Positions 54,415-63,779 of a DNA stretch of 64,000 nucleotides are shown here, in pieces; the first letter of the stretch is position 1, and the number at the start of each line of letters is the position of its first letter. Source of the stretch: Paenibacillus sp. OK003 (GTDB taxonomy: Bacteria; Bacillota; Bacilli; Paenibacillales; Paenibacillaceae); contig NZ_FOBD01000010.1 in NCBI RefSeq assembly GCF_900109515.1, positions 210,954 to 274,953 on the forward strand, given 5' to 3'. The notes beneath the pieces are model-generated. The model was not told the DNA's origin. It did no database searches and saw only the letters and a program-made list of their open reading frames with translations. Made by a program: the position numbers and the translations under genes.

Positions 54415-54600
54415 AAGATACGAACGTAGTGAAGGGGACGAAATCGATTCTGGAGAAGCGGAGCGTTCGCCTTAAAGCTTTCTGAAAGAAAGCTGCTTCG
54501 GAAGCATACGCTATCAACGGATTTTTCCCTTGGAAAAGGAAATCAAAAAAATCGGAGGATAACAGCGATCAGAAGAACGATTCGTAACCGAAACGACCAC
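54415..54600. repeat. hairpin-rich intergenic element, possibly dispersed
   Basis: Non-coding stretch between two leftward genes, rich in short hairpins: AGCTTTC/GAAAGCT (54476-54494), GCTTC/GAAGC (54495-54505) and a TTTTCC/GGAAAA pair (about 54523-54538). Its composition is unlike the neighbouring genes. It resembles intergenic repeat elements seen in Paenibacillus genomes, but only one copy is in this window, so repeat status is an inference. Confidence 0.4.
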
Positions 54601-54624
54601 TACGAGCAATGGCATTGAAATGTT

Positions 54625-55863
54625 TTAATGGACGCTGGCAAGCACCGAATCGAGTCGCTCTACAATTTCAACCAGCTCATCTTCTGTTGTGGTAAGTGAT
54701 GGTCTGACCTTAACGACGTTCCCGAAGCCGTAACGTGATCCTCTTAAAATCAGATGCTCATCCGTGAAGGCACGGTCAATAATGGCGTTGGTTTTATCCG
54801 TATCCGGTTCATTATTGTCACCCACCATTTCCAATCCCCACATCAGCCCGACTCCGCGAGCTTCACCGATGCTTGGATATTTCATGGCCAAATCTTGCAG
54901 TAATCCACCTAAAATTTCACCTTTGCGTTTCACGTCATCGAGGAATCCGGGTTCGGATACAACCTCCAGGGTAGATTTGGCAGCGGTTACGGAGATCAGA
55001 TTGCTTCCTGAGGTGAAGGAATGTTCATGCTTTTCCAGTACGTTCAATCGGGACTGCATCAATACCGCAGCAACAGGCACACCGATACCACCGAGCCCTT
55101 TGGCAAGGGTAATCATGTCAGGCTGGATATCGAACAGTTCGCTGGCGAACATATACCCGGTACGTCCGATTCCGGTCTGCACTTCGTCGGCAATAAGAAT
55201 GATGTTGTACTCATCACATAGCTTACGCAGGCGCTTGAAATAACCTGCAGGAGGAATGATATTGCCGCCATTGCCGAGGATTGGTTCAATGATCATGCAG
55301 GCGACTGAGCCGGAGCTCGCATATTCTATAGCATCGGAGATAGCTTCAACGCATTGATATCCGCAGTCTCCGCTTGAAGATTTGAATGGGCAACGATAGC
55401 AGTATGGTGCAGGCACATGAACGGAGTTGGCAACAGCCGAGTTGGGGAACCGTTTACGCCGGAAGGCATTTCCTGAAATCCCGGTTGCAAACTGGGTCTG
55501 CCCATGATGGGACAGGTACAGGCTGATAATGTCTGTGGATTGCGTGTATTTCTGAGCAATTTTGGTGGCACATTCATTGGCGGTTGAGCCCGTAATATCC
55601 CGCATCCATCCGGCATTAATGTCGTTTGGAGCATATTCAATCAGATGATCGAGCACTTCATCCACGTAAGGTTCTGTGAAGGAGGAAGACATATGCGTCA
55701 GATTGCCGACTTGTTCCTGAATTTTGCTCACGACATGCGGGTGATTGTAGCCCAGTGACAGATTGAACGTACCGGATACGCCATCCAGATACTCAACGCC
55801 TGCATCGTCAATCAACTTAATCCCTTTTCCGGTTCTGAAACGGTTTTTGGTTAAAGTTTGCAT
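54625..55863 (-). CDS. class III PLP-dependent aminotransferase
   Basis: A 412-residue aminotransferase of the GabT/ArgD/AGXT2 group. The PLP lysine is K255 in LAKGLGGIGVP, the aspartate motif is LIADEVQTGIGRTG, and the cofactor loop is GSTANECATKIA. A Cys-containing segment (APYCYRCPF, then GDCGYQC) occurs before the aspartate motif, as in some relatives of alanine-glyoxylate aminotransferase. The substrate is not readable. It follows an MFS transporter gene by 90 bp and precedes the zinc dehydrogenase. GabT-like enzymes in azasugar clusters transaminate a ketose phosphate; this is a hypothesis for this gene. Confidence 0.9.
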   Translation of the reverse strand: MQTLTKNRFRTGKGIKLIDDAGVEYLDGVSGTFNLSLGYNHPHVVSKIQEQVGNLTHMSSSFTEPYVDEVLDHLIEYAPNDINAGWMRDITGSTANECATKIAQKYTQSTDIISLYLSHHGQTQFATGISGNAFRRKRFPNSAVANSVHVPAPYCYRCPFKSSSGDCGYQCVEAISDAIEYASSGSVACMIIEPILGNGGNIIPPAGYFKRLRKLCDEYNIILIADEVQTGIGRTGYMFASELFDIQPDMITLAKGLGGIGVPVAAVLMQSRLNVLEKHEHSFTSGSNLISVTAAKSTLEVVSEPGFLDDVKRKGEILGGLLQDLAMKYPSIGEARGVGLMWGLEMVGDNNEPDTDKTNAIIDRAFTDEHLILRGSRYGFGNVVKVRPSLTTTEDELVEIVERLDSVLASVH

Positions 55864-55953
55864 ACGATTCCCTCCATAAATGTAATGTACTAGCCTGAAC
55901 GATGATCAATAATTCCGGATTACGCAGGCATCACCCCTCTCAAGATGCAACGT

Positions 55954-57162
55954 TTAAATCTCTTTACTCTGATGTGCGAGAGTTCCACTTACGCTGCTGT
56001 TCCGTACATTCCAGAGATGAGAGAGTACGAGAGTGAGGAGCAGAATCAGACAAAATCCGGCCAAAATCCAGATCGTGTTCACTACAGGCCACGCACTCAT
56101 GCTCCAGCCGGTGACATACTGCAGGATGGCGCCACCAATACCGCCTGATGCAATCAGGATACTGGTTGTGCGTTCAGTCATGCCTGGAATTAGAATGTTG
56201 GCATAGACCAGTGCAATACAGAACAGTCCTGACATGAACAATCCAGTGCCGAAGATTAGCAGATATGTTGCCCATTGGCCTGTAACGAACACCATGGCAA
56301 CGGCGAACAGAAGTGTTCCTACCGTACTCCAGATCAGGAAAGGCATGTAGTTGACGGCTTCAGCAATTTTTCCGGAAAAAAGACGGCCGATAATCATGGC
56401 AATCCATAGAATGGATACGCTGAGTGAAGCGACTGACTCCTGCAACTGCAAACGTTCGACCAGGATGGAAGGCAGGAAGTTCATCAGGCCTAACTCGAGA
56501 CCCATGTAAACGAAGAAAAAGATGACGAAGATGGTGAGCAGCCCCAGATGTTTTCTGGAATACTGGGCTCTACCCGTTGCATGTCCAACGGTATTTTCAC
56601 CAGCTTGTTTCAGATATGAAGCGGCGGAGGTGGGCATGGTCACCCATAACAACATGAGAACAAGGGACAATGCGGAAACGGTATAAAACGTAAGATGCCA
56701 AAGATCCAGCCAAATGTATAAGGCAGCGACTGCCGGAATGAGAAGTGCTCCAAGGGCAAAGAACACATCAAGCTTGGACATGGCGACTGCTTTCTGATTT
56801 TCCGTGAATTCTATCGTAAAAGCACCAACAGAGGGCTCAATGATACCTGACCCAAACCCAACAAACATGGTTAGAAGAAGAACAACTGTCCAAGATGGCA
56901 AGAATCCGAGAACGGCATAGGCGGCCACAATACAGATCAATGCAATGGTTAACATGGATTTTCTGCCGATGCGGGCAGTCATGGAAGGAGCAACGAGCAC
57001 CCCGACAAGAAAACCGAGAAACTGCAAAAACAACAAAAACCCGCCATCACTATAACCGCGCTCATAATGTGTCAATAAAACGGGTAGAAGTGCACCGAGT
57101 ACAACGCTGGTTATGCCGATTAACAGATAAAAACCGCAGCTTAAAGCGAAAATTCTTCTCAT
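55954..57162 (-). CDS. MFS transporter
   Basis: A 402-residue polytopic membrane protein with about 12 hydrophobic segments. The MFS motif after the second helix reads APSMTARIGRKSML, and the repeat in the second half has GRLFSGKIAE. Sugar-transporter-like members of the FucP/YfkF type look similar; substrate is not certain. ATG 57162 is chosen over the longer frame because AGGAGGG lies just upstream. As first gene of the leftward set it may import the substrate or export the product of the aminotransferase-dehydrogenase-phosphatase genes. Confidence 0.87.
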   Translation of the reverse strand: MRRIFALSCGFYLLIGITSVVLGALLPVLLTHYERGYSDGGFLLFLQFLGFLVGVLVAPSMTARIGRKSMLTIALICIVAAYAVLGFLPSWTVVLLLTMFVGFGSGIIEPSVGAFTIEFTENQKAVAMSKLDVFFALGALLIPAVAALYIWLDLWHLTFYTVSALSLVLMLLWVTMPTSAASYLKQAGENTVGHATGRAQYSRKHLGLLTIFVIFFFVYMGLELGLMNFLPSILVERLQLQESVASLSVSILWIAMIIGRLFSGKIAEAVNYMPFLIWSTVGTLLFAVAMVFVTGQWATYLLIFGTGLFMSGLFCIALVYANILIPGMTERTTSILIASGGIGGAILQYVTGWSMSAWPVVNTIWILAGFCLILLLTLVLSHLWNVRNSSVSGTLAHQSKEI

Positions 57163-57346
57163 AAGTTGCCCTCCTAAGATGGATATAAATTTTATATTAT
57201 GTAAATATTGTTTCTTTCGTATATAACTTATACCATTATTATGCAATTGTACATGCTTTTTATTGTAAAATAATGTTAACTTTTGACGAATGGATAATCT
57301 TTCTCACACAATGTTCATCCTAAAACGATTTCGTGTCGAAATAAAA

Positions 57347-57382
57347 AAGTTTCCTAGTCTGAAATAGACAGGAAACTTCTTG
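57347..57382. terminator. intergenic hairpin between the unknown gene and the MFS gene
   Basis: Stem AAGTTTCCTAGTCT (57347-57360) with AGACAGGAAACTT (57366-57378), preceded by AAAAAA. On the minus strand it ends in TTTTTT, so it most likely terminates the leftward gene at 57543. The rest of 57163-57542 holds no gene that I can see; the MFS promoter must lie here. Confidence 0.75.
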
Positions 57383-57542
57383 ACTTTATGGAACATTAAT
57401 TCAAATATGAGTTAACTTATTCTGGTTCGGATGATCAGGGTCCATTAAAAGTTGGGTAACTGTGTGCATGGGAAACTCCTTTTTCATCTGGATTAAGCTG
57501 TTTATACAAAACAATAATCATTAATATGAAAGGCTGGTGCGT

Positions 57543-58427
57543 TTAATCTTTGACTTGAATCGCTTCTCCAAACAGCTTGCGTGCTTTGTCCCAATCGACG
57601 CCTAGTTTACCTTGCCAGCCCGCCCAAGGCATCTGCATATCAGAGCGGCCTTTGGTATTGTTAAGCAGCAACTCACCGTTCAGGATATGCTCGTTGTTAG
57701 TCCAATGGTCTGTACTGAGGGAGAGAACCTGATTGGGCAGTACACCTACTCTGGACAGCGCTTGAAGAATACTTCGACGAATCCCGGCGTGTCCTTTGAT
57801 CAATTTCTCTGCAGTGAGTCGTTTCTCAAATTTTCCCGGAGACTCTTCGTCCTCAGCCTGATCCAGCATGTAAAGCAGTTGATTGAATGTGCTGATATCC
57901 TCGGTAGTCGGTTTAATAGGTCCTTGCTCAAGTAAGGTGACAAACTCTGTCAGATCGGCGTATGCACCTACACTTGTCCCACTGTAATCATAACCCTGAT
58001 GGAGAGCGTATCGAATAGTGGAGAGATTCTTCCAGCCCTCGTCGCTATGACTGAAACCGCAAACTCTGCAAGCAAGAAATTGCTCGGTCTCTTCGTAAGC
58101 ATGCGCCTGCGAGTGAATCATCATATGGTAGCTTGCGAGCGTAGATATGCCTCGTGGATAACTGCCCCCGACCCCTGCAATAAATGCTTGGGTAATTGTG
58201 GACCAGGAAAGACGTTCATTCTGCTGGAAAGTGATTAGTTGCTGAATGAGTTCATCATGATGGATCATTTCCAGATCGTTAGCCACCCAGCCTTGTGTAG
58301 ACAGTAGCTCCTGTTCGGCTCCAGTTAATGTATTCGTTTGATAGATCATTACTTCTCGTACTCTGTCATAATCACCATTGGTGTGTAGATATAACTTTTT
58401 TAGGACTCTCATGCACGTTTTGTCCAT
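57543..58427 (-). CDS. hypothetical protein, unknown
   Basis: A 294-residue soluble protein that I do not recognise. It has no signal peptide or membrane segment, a CRVCGF pair of cysteines near residue 120 that could bind metal, and a mainly helical pattern with many Trp and His residues. Good coding pattern and ribosome site (GGAAAGGAG) support it being real. A single-gene unit between terminators; nothing in the context suggests a role. Confidence 0.75.
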   Translation of the reverse strand: MDKTCMRVLKKLYLHTNGDYDRVREVMIYQTNTLTGAEQELLSTQGWVANDLEMIHHDELIQQLITFQQNERLSWSTITQAFIAGVGGSYPRGISTLASYHMMIHSQAHAYEETEQFLACRVCGFSHSDEGWKNLSTIRYALHQGYDYSGTSVGAYADLTEFVTLLEQGPIKPTTEDISTFNQLLYMLDQAEDEESPGKFEKRLTAEKLIKGHAGIRRSILQALSRVGVLPNQVLSLSTDHWTNNEHILNGELLLNNTKGRSDMQMPWAGWQGKLGVDWDKARKLFGEAIQVKD

Positions 58428-58627
58428 GCTTAACTCCTTTCCTTAGTTTAATTTGGATTTACTATATACCTCCGTATAACAATTCATTTGCTTCGTTTCA
58501 TTATAAGTGAGATGATGTGGGATGAAAATCAGTACAAGGTACTAACCTATTGAACGAAGCAGATAAACTGACAACATGAACTCGCTAATGGACCAGCGGC
58601 AATATTACAGATGAGAAGTGGTGGAGC

Positions 58628-59320
58628 ATGCGAATTAACAAATACATAAGTGAAACGGGATTTTGCTCCCGCAGGGAAACGAACCGATTAATTGCAGCCG
58701 GGCGGATTACGATTAATGGCAAGGTATGTGAAAAAGGTGCGGACGTCGAGCCCGAGGATATCGTGCTCATTGATGGTAAAGAGATTCCTTACAATGATCA
58801 CGAGCCGGTTTACCTTGCTCTGAATAAACCGATCGGCATTGTCTGCACCGCAGCGGAACAGGTGGAGGGAAACATCATTCAGTATGTGAATTATCCCTCG
58901 CGTATCTTTGCTATTGGCAGGCTGGATAAGGCGTCCGAGGGTTTGATTTTTCTGACGAATGACGGGGACATTGTGAACAAGATGATGCGTTCGGAGCATA
59001 ACCATGACAAGGAATACGTAGTAACCGTAGACAAACCAGTGACAGACGAATTCGTACGGGCGATGTCGCAAGGGGTTGAGATTATGAATGTGGTGACGAA
59101 GCCGTGTGAGGTATATAAGCAACGTGAGAACGTATTTCGTATCATTTTGACTCAGGGGCTTAATCTGCAAATCCGCAGAATGTGCAAGGCCCTAGGTTAC
59201 AGAGTGCTCAAGTTGGAGCGCATCCGAATTATGAATGTTACGCTCGATGGACTGGAACGTGGGCAATGGAGACATCTGGAGAAGCAGGAGTTGGAGAACC
59301 TTCTATCCATGTTGAATTAG
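58628..59320 (+). CDS. rluF: 23S rRNA pseudouridine synthase RluF type
   Basis: A 230-residue enzyme with an N-terminal S4 RNA-binding domain (1-60; RINKYISETGFCSRRETNRL) and an RsuA/RluB-type synthase domain with the catalytic aspartate D100 in GRLDKASEGLIFLTNDG. The EHNHDKEYVV and GLNLQIRRM segments are typical of RluF, which modifies U2604 (E. coli numbering). Normal length. The start follows GGTGGAG, and a terminator comes soon after the stop. Confidence 0.9.
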   Translation: MRINKYISETGFCSRRETNRLIAAGRITINGKVCEKGADVEPEDIVLIDGKEIPYNDHEPVYLALNKPIGIVCTAAEQVEGNIIQYVNYPSRIFAIGRLDKASEGLIFLTNDGDIVNKMMRSEHNHDKEYVVTVDKPVTDEFVRAMSQGVEIMNVVTKPCEVYKQRENVFRIILTQGLNLQIRRMCKALGYRVLKLERIRIMNVTLDGLERGQWRHLEKQELENLLSMLN

Positions 59321-59356
59321 AGAAGGGTGTCGAAGCCATGTCCTGGCAAAATGAAG

Positions 59357-59393
59357 AGAGGCACTAATCCGTCAGGATTAATGCCTCTTTTTT
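59357..59393 (+). terminator. terminator after rluF
   Basis: Stem AGAGGCACTAATCC (59357-59370) with GGATTAATGCCTCT (59375-59388), one C-A mismatch, GTCA loop, then TTTTTT. Confidence 0.88.
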
Positions 59394-59418
59394 GAGTTAT
59401 AGACGATAAAGTCATATA

Positions 59419-60240
59419 TTATTGAAGTTTCGGTAACGTATTAGGAATTCTTTTTCTTTGTACTTTCTTCTCTGAAATGAATGATCCGAGCAACGTTAAC
59501 AGAGCTCCGAGCAGCGTTATCCAGGTAATCCGTTCATGTAGAATTAGTGCAGAAGCGACGACAGTAATGACAGGCACCAAATAAATGTAGACACTTGTTT
59601 TGACGGCTCCCAGAAGACTCACTGCCCGGTTTCAAGTTACAAAACATAAGGCGGAGGCACCCAGCCCGAGGAAGAGAAGGTTCGAGAGGTTGGCCATGTT
59701 GGCGAAGCGCCCAAGATCGAAGTGGAATTCGAACAGGAATAAAGCCGGCAGCATGAATAATAGTCCATAAAAGAATACTTTGCGTGTAGCACCGATGGTG
59801 TGATAGGGAAGTTCACCTATTTTGCGCATGATAACAGAGTAGATCGCCCATACAGCAGGTGCCACGAAAGCGAGCAGATCCCCCAGCGGATTCAGTTGCA
59901 GAATGAAACTGCCGTTGAATCCAATAAGGATAATGCCAATCAAGGCAAGGGCGAAGCCTACAATAAACCGCTTGTGCAATCTCTCTCCATCCAGGAAGAA
60001 GTGTGCAAGGACTGCCGTAAAGAATGGTGCAATTGAAACAATAACACCTACATTGGAAGCGAGTGTGTACACCAGTGCAATATTTTCAATGAGAAAATAT
60101 AACGTAACCCCGCATAATCCAGCACCGATAAAGAGCATTTCTTCTCGAAGTGAGGTAATTCGCATCAACCTCGGATAGATCAGGAATAGCACCACATAGC
60201 CAATCACAAATCGGAAAAATAGAATCTCCACCGGTGTGAA
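59419..60240 (-). pseudogene. DMT/EamA family transporter, inactivated
   Basis: The frame encodes an EamA-type (drug/metabolite) transporter with about eight hydrophobic segments, from PVEILFFRFVIGY to the C-terminus. Two lesions are visible. First, an in-frame TGA at 59634-59632 interrupts [21 protein letters not shown]; the family has Trp (TGG) there, so a single base change explains it, and both halves are in the same frame. Second, about 30 N-terminal residues including the start and first helix are missing at about 60240, where unrelated sequence begins. The usual product exports small molecules. It is almost certainly non-functional. Confidence 0.82.
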
Positions 60241-60325
60241 ATCGAATGCCTTCGAATTGATAGGCTCCTAGTTGTAGATCGGTATCGAACACGACGGTTC
60301 GCACTTCACGAGTCACCTGCTGCAC
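60241..60325 (-). pseudogene. N-terminal remnant of an AraC family regulator
   Basis: About 28 codons, VTREVRTVVFDTDLQLGAYQ then FEGI, match the opening of AraC-type regulators with a cupin domain. The frame then runs into the DMT transporter sequence in the wrong phase near 60240, and the rest of the regulator is absent. This indicates one deletion that removed most of a regulator gene and the 5' end of the transporter gene next to it. Confidence 0.55.
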
Positions 60326-60418
60326 CTTCTTTCTGGTAAGTTAAATGTCATTATAATATAAAAAGAAGGAGCTTTCTTGGACGATATTGCTCGTCTGTTT
60401 TGTTCAAACATGTAAAAA

Positions 60419-60468
60419 AACCAAAATACCGACTGCCCCTCAAGAAGGGGATGAAGAGTATTTTGGTT
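60419..60468. terminator. bidirectional terminator downstream of the P450 gene
   Basis: Outer stem AACCAAAATAC (60419-60429) with GTATTTTGGTT (60458-60468) enclosing an inner CCCCT/AGGGG hairpin, with A- and T-rich flanks on each side. It lies between the P450 stop (60558) and the decayed AraC remnant. Confidence 0.75.
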
Positions 60469-60557
60469 CAATTATAGCCTATTCTGGCCGAATGAAAACA
60501 TTCATTTGGATTCAATCATTCTTTGCTTCTAAGGGCAACTAGATACGTGAAATGAAC

Positions 60558-61811
60558 TTACGTATACAGCTTCAGCGGAAGGCTTGTTAAAGATTGTCCG
60601 GCCGCAGAAGCGGTCAGATTCTCCTCCAGATTGAATTCTTCCACAGGTTCAATGCTGGTGAACGTTTTTAGAAATGTGGTCAGTACAATTTTGGCCTCCA
60701 GACGCGCCAGTGGTGCCCCCAGACAGAAGTGAGTACCGAAACCAAATGCAAGCTGTTTATTATTGTTCGATCGATGAATATTCAAGGTGAACGGATCATC
60801 GAACATGTTCTCATCCATATTAGCCGCACTCATCCACGCAACGATAGCGTCTCCCTTTTTTAGTTTAACACCAAGCAGATCGTTATCCTCTTTGACCATC
60901 CGGTCCATTTTGCTGATGTGAAAGCGATATCTTAGCATTTCCTCTACCGCGCCTGGAACTAGCTCAAGGTTATCCCTGAGTTCGGCATATAATTCCGGTT
61001 GGTCATACAGAAGGGCATAGAACGAGTTGGCCAGCAGGTTGCTTGTTGTTTCTATGCCAGCGCCCAGAATAAACATGGTGGTTCGCACGATCTCTTCATC
61101 CGTAAAGTGCTCGCCATCCACTTCCACCTGGATCAGGTCGGATATGATATCTTCTCCCAGATTGGATCTTTTGGACACAACGAAGGGATGCAAGTATTTA
61201 AAATATTCTTCACCGGCAATCTTTTTCATTGCGTTAATTTGATCAAAGGTGGCTTTGGTCGTGGGCATAAACATGGTGTCCACCCAATCCTTGAACAAAT
61301 GGCGATCTTTGGAGGGGACGCCAAGCAGATCAGACATGATAATGACAGGAAACATGCTTGTATAAGCTTCCACAATGTCCACTTCTGATTGATCTTTAAA
61401 TTCTCTAATTAACTCTTCGGCCACAGCCTCTATTCTCGGTTCCCAAAGCTTGAGACTTCTCGGTGTAAACGCACTTGCCAGCAATGATCTCCGCTTGCGA
61501 TGTTCCGGCGGATCTACGTTGTGAATATCCAGCTTGTCCGGCATATGATACTCGCTGTCCGCGCCTTCTTCTTCACTTGAATATCCCACGTTAATAATTG
61601 ATCTTTTTCTCACACTGGAGAAGTGCTCATGATCATTAAGCACGGTTTTGACAAGATCATACCTGAATACATGCCAGGAATCGGTCTCTTCATTGTAGAT
61701 GACAGGTTCCTGATTCAACATGCTGCGATACCAACGGTAGGGACTGAATTCTTCTTCTTTCGATTGGAAATTCGTGATTTCTGACAGAGAAATAATAGAG
61801 TTCTTCGTCAT
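60558..61811 (-). CDS. cytochrome P450
   Basis: A 417-residue bacterial soluble P450. The I-helix oxygen-binding motif AGIETT (about residue 253), the K-helix ExxR in EMLRYRF and the heme cysteine C363 in FGFGTHFCLGAPLARLE are all present. No membrane anchor, as usual for bacterial class I enzymes. ATG 61811 is preferred over 61853 because AAGGAGG precedes it by 8 nt. No ferredoxin or reductase gene is near. It is divergent from a permease-PadR pair and may be co-regulated with it. Substrate unknown. Confidence 0.93.
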   Translation of the reverse strand: MTKNSIISLSEITNFQSKEEEFSPYRWYRSMLNQEPVIYNEETDSWHVFRYDLVKTVLNDHEHFSSVRKRSIINVGYSSEEEGADSEYHMPDKLDIHNVDPPEHRKRRSLLASAFTPRSLKLWEPRIEAVAEELIREFKDQSEVDIVEAYTSMFPVIIMSDLLGVPSKDRHLFKDWVDTMFMPTTKATFDQINAMKKIAGEEYFKYLHPFVVSKRSNLGEDIISDLIQVEVDGEHFTDEEIVRTTMFILGAGIETTSNLLANSFYALLYDQPELYAELRDNLELVPGAVEEMLRYRFHISKMDRMVKEDNDLLGVKLKKGDAIVAWMSAANMDENMFDDPFTLNIHRSNNNKQLAFGFGTHFCLGAPLARLEAKIVLTTFLKTFTSIEPVEEFNLEENLTASAAGQSLTSLPLKLYT

Positions 61812-61837
61812 TCGTTTCGCCTCCTTGGTTGGTCTCA

Positions 61838-61876
61838 TTGACAAATATAACAAATAAGAGTACTTTAATTCAAGTA
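61838..61876 (+). promoter_or_regulatory. promoter and candidate PadR operator between P450 and permease genes
   Basis: A perfect -35 TTGACA (61838-61843) faces the permease gene, with a weak -10 region (TACTTT or TTTAAT). Over the -10 lies an inverted repeat TACTT-N6-AAGTA (61861-61876), the type of short dyad bound by PadR repressors. The PadR gene two genes downstream is the natural candidate regulator. Confidence 0.5.
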
Positions 61877-61908
61877 GTTTAAATTAAAACAACAAGGTGG
61901 AGTAGAGA

Positions 61909-63066
61909 GTGAAGAACATACTGAAGCACGGCGGAGTCAAGGCAGGCATATTCATGATCGTTTTTTATCAGATTGTAATGTTGACCGTTTTCATGTCAGG
62001 GTATAGCGCAATTCCCAAAAATGTAACCAATCTTACGGTGGCCATTGTCAACGAGGACCAGCAATCCGGTACTGAATTTGTACAAAAATTGCAAGAACAA
62101 TTGCCATTTAAGGTAGTGACTAACGAATCATTGGAACAGGCAAAGACAGGGCTTGAAGACCGGGATATTCATATGATCATACGTATACCGGGTGATTTTA
62201 CGGAGAAACTGTCTGAACAGGGCGGCAAAGCTCAACTCCAATACCTGATTAATGAATCAAACCCAACAACAATCACAAGCTCTATGAAAAATGTAGCTGC
62301 TGAAATCACGGCGCAGATGGGCGCACAGGTTCAGGCACAGAGCTTTGAGGGTGTGCTGAGCAGTATGCAGGTTCCTGCGGAGCAATCGAAGCAGATTGTG
62401 GAATCCACTATGGGCAAAGTGTCATCCGACATCGTTCTCAGCAATCCGCAGCCAGCAGGCATGCAGAATCAGATGGCACCGATGTTCATCACCATGGCGC
62501 TCTATGTTGGAGCCATGATCTATGCGATGCAAAGCATTGGCGGAATGAAACAACTGCAAGGGCAAATGGGTAAATGGAAAGCATTCTTTGCAATGCGAGG
62601 AGTCAACCTGCTTGTTTCCATCCTTGCTCCGCTTGTAGGGATCGGCATTTATTTTATGGTGCAGGGGTATGGGGTGGAAGTGTTTTTGAAAATGTGGATG
62701 GTACACAGCTTGCAGCTGTTTGTGTCAATTGAATTCACAAGCATCTTTATCATGCTTCTAGGTCAAGGTGGAATGCTGATCAACATGATATTTGTACTCA
62801 GCCAATCCATTGCAAACGGGACGTCCATGTCACCGGAGATGATGCCAGGATATTTCAAATTCGTGAGTCAAATCACACCGATGTTCTATTCAACGCATCT
62901 GGATTATAATATTCTCTTTGGCGGAGGAAATACGGTAAAATATGCGGTTGGACTGGCATTGGTGGGCATGGGAGCCTTTGTGATCAATACGGTCATTCAT
63001 CATTTCAAAAAAGCCAAACAGACTGATACAACACAGGAGTCTGTACAACAGCCCGTTATGATATAA
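61909..63066 (+). CDS. ABC-2/YhgE-Pip type membrane transport protein
   Basis: A 385-residue protein with an N-terminal membrane helix, a large extracellular domain (about 40-180, with VAIVNEDQQSG, typical of YhgE/Pip-like proteins), then about five membrane segments toward the C-terminus. This is the layout of ABC-2 type permeases and YhgE proteins; no ATPase gene is near. The GTG start follows AAGGTGGAG. It precedes a PadR regulator, and such pairs often respond to and remove lipophilic or phenolic compounds. Confidence 0.82.
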   Translation: MKNILKHGGVKAGIFMIVFYQIVMLTVFMSGYSAIPKNVTNLTVAIVNEDQQSGTEFVQKLQEQLPFKVVTNESLEQAKTGLEDRDIHMIIRIPGDFTEKLSEQGGKAQLQYLINESNPTTITSSMKNVAAEITAQMGAQVQAQSFEGVLSSMQVPAEQSKQIVESTMGKVSSDIVLSNPQPAGMQNQMAPMFITMALYVGAMIYAMQSIGGMKQLQGQMGKWKAFFAMRGVNLLVSILAPLVGIGIYFMVQGYGVEVFLKMWMVHSLQLFVSIEFTSIFIMLLGQGGMLINMIFVLSQSIANGTSMSPEMMPGYFKFVSQITPMFYSTHLDYNILFGGGNTVKYAVGLALVGMGAFVINTVIHHFKKAKQTDTTQESVQQPVMI

Positions 63067-63136
63067 AATAGAAGTGATGAGGGTAGGCGGTGAGAAGGAA
63101 GCTGTACCCTTGGAAGAGAGAATGGGGGCAGTCACA

Positions 63137-63682
63137 ATGTCGATTCAAATATTTATACTCGGTGCACTAAGTGAGGGGAATTATTATCCCTATGATATTA
63201 AGAAACGAATTGGGAAACATTTGGATCAAACGGATGCCAAGATTACGGAAGGCACCATTTATTATAATTTTGAAGTGTTGCTGAAGAAGGGCCTGATCGA
63301 GAAGGTTGAAACGATTCAGACTGAAAATCGACCGGATAAAACGACATATGGAATCACCGATAAAGGACGTCAGTCCCTTGAACAGAGCATATATAAGGTG
63401 TTCCAGAAGTTTACGAATGTACAGTCCTTATATGCTGCCTTGGTCCATTTGGATAAGGTGGATAATCAGAAGATCGCGTATTTGATTGAGGATATTATTG
63501 AGAAGATGAATAAGAGGCTGGAATATATTGATTCTCATACACCTCAGGAGATTGATGTGCAGGAGGATCTGAAAGATGCACTGTTGTTGATGCGAGATCA
63601 CGCGTACCACTCCATTCAGAGTGATATGATCTGGCTTCAGAAGCTGCTGCATCATGTTCAGAGCAGAGTATTAAAAAGCTAA
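63137..63682 (+). CDS. PadR family transcriptional regulator
   Basis: A 181-residue PadR protein: winged helix-turn-helix in residues 1-85 (FILGALSEGNYYPYDIKKRI, then TEGTIYYNFEVLLKKGLIE) and a C-terminal helical dimerisation domain. ATG 63137 gives the family start, although ATG 63122 in the same frame has a similar ribosome site. It follows the permease gene by 70 bp and probably represses that operon, and perhaps the divergent P450, through the dyad at 61861. Confidence 0.88.
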   Translation: MSIQIFILGALSEGNYYPYDIKKRIGKHLDQTDAKITEGTIYYNFEVLLKKGLIEKVETIQTENRPDKTTYGITDKGRQSLEQSIYKVFQKFTNVQSLYAALVHLDKVDNQKIAYLIEDIIEKMNKRLEYIDSHTPQEIDVQEDLKDALLLMRDHAYHSIQSDMIWLQKLLHHVQSRVLKS

Positions 63683-63779
63683 ATCATATTTGATTCTTCA
63701 TATTGTCCATAATATATTATTCATAAGAAGTCGCCATGGCGGTGGCTTTCATATGATCAGGTTAGCCGGAATTTTAAAA

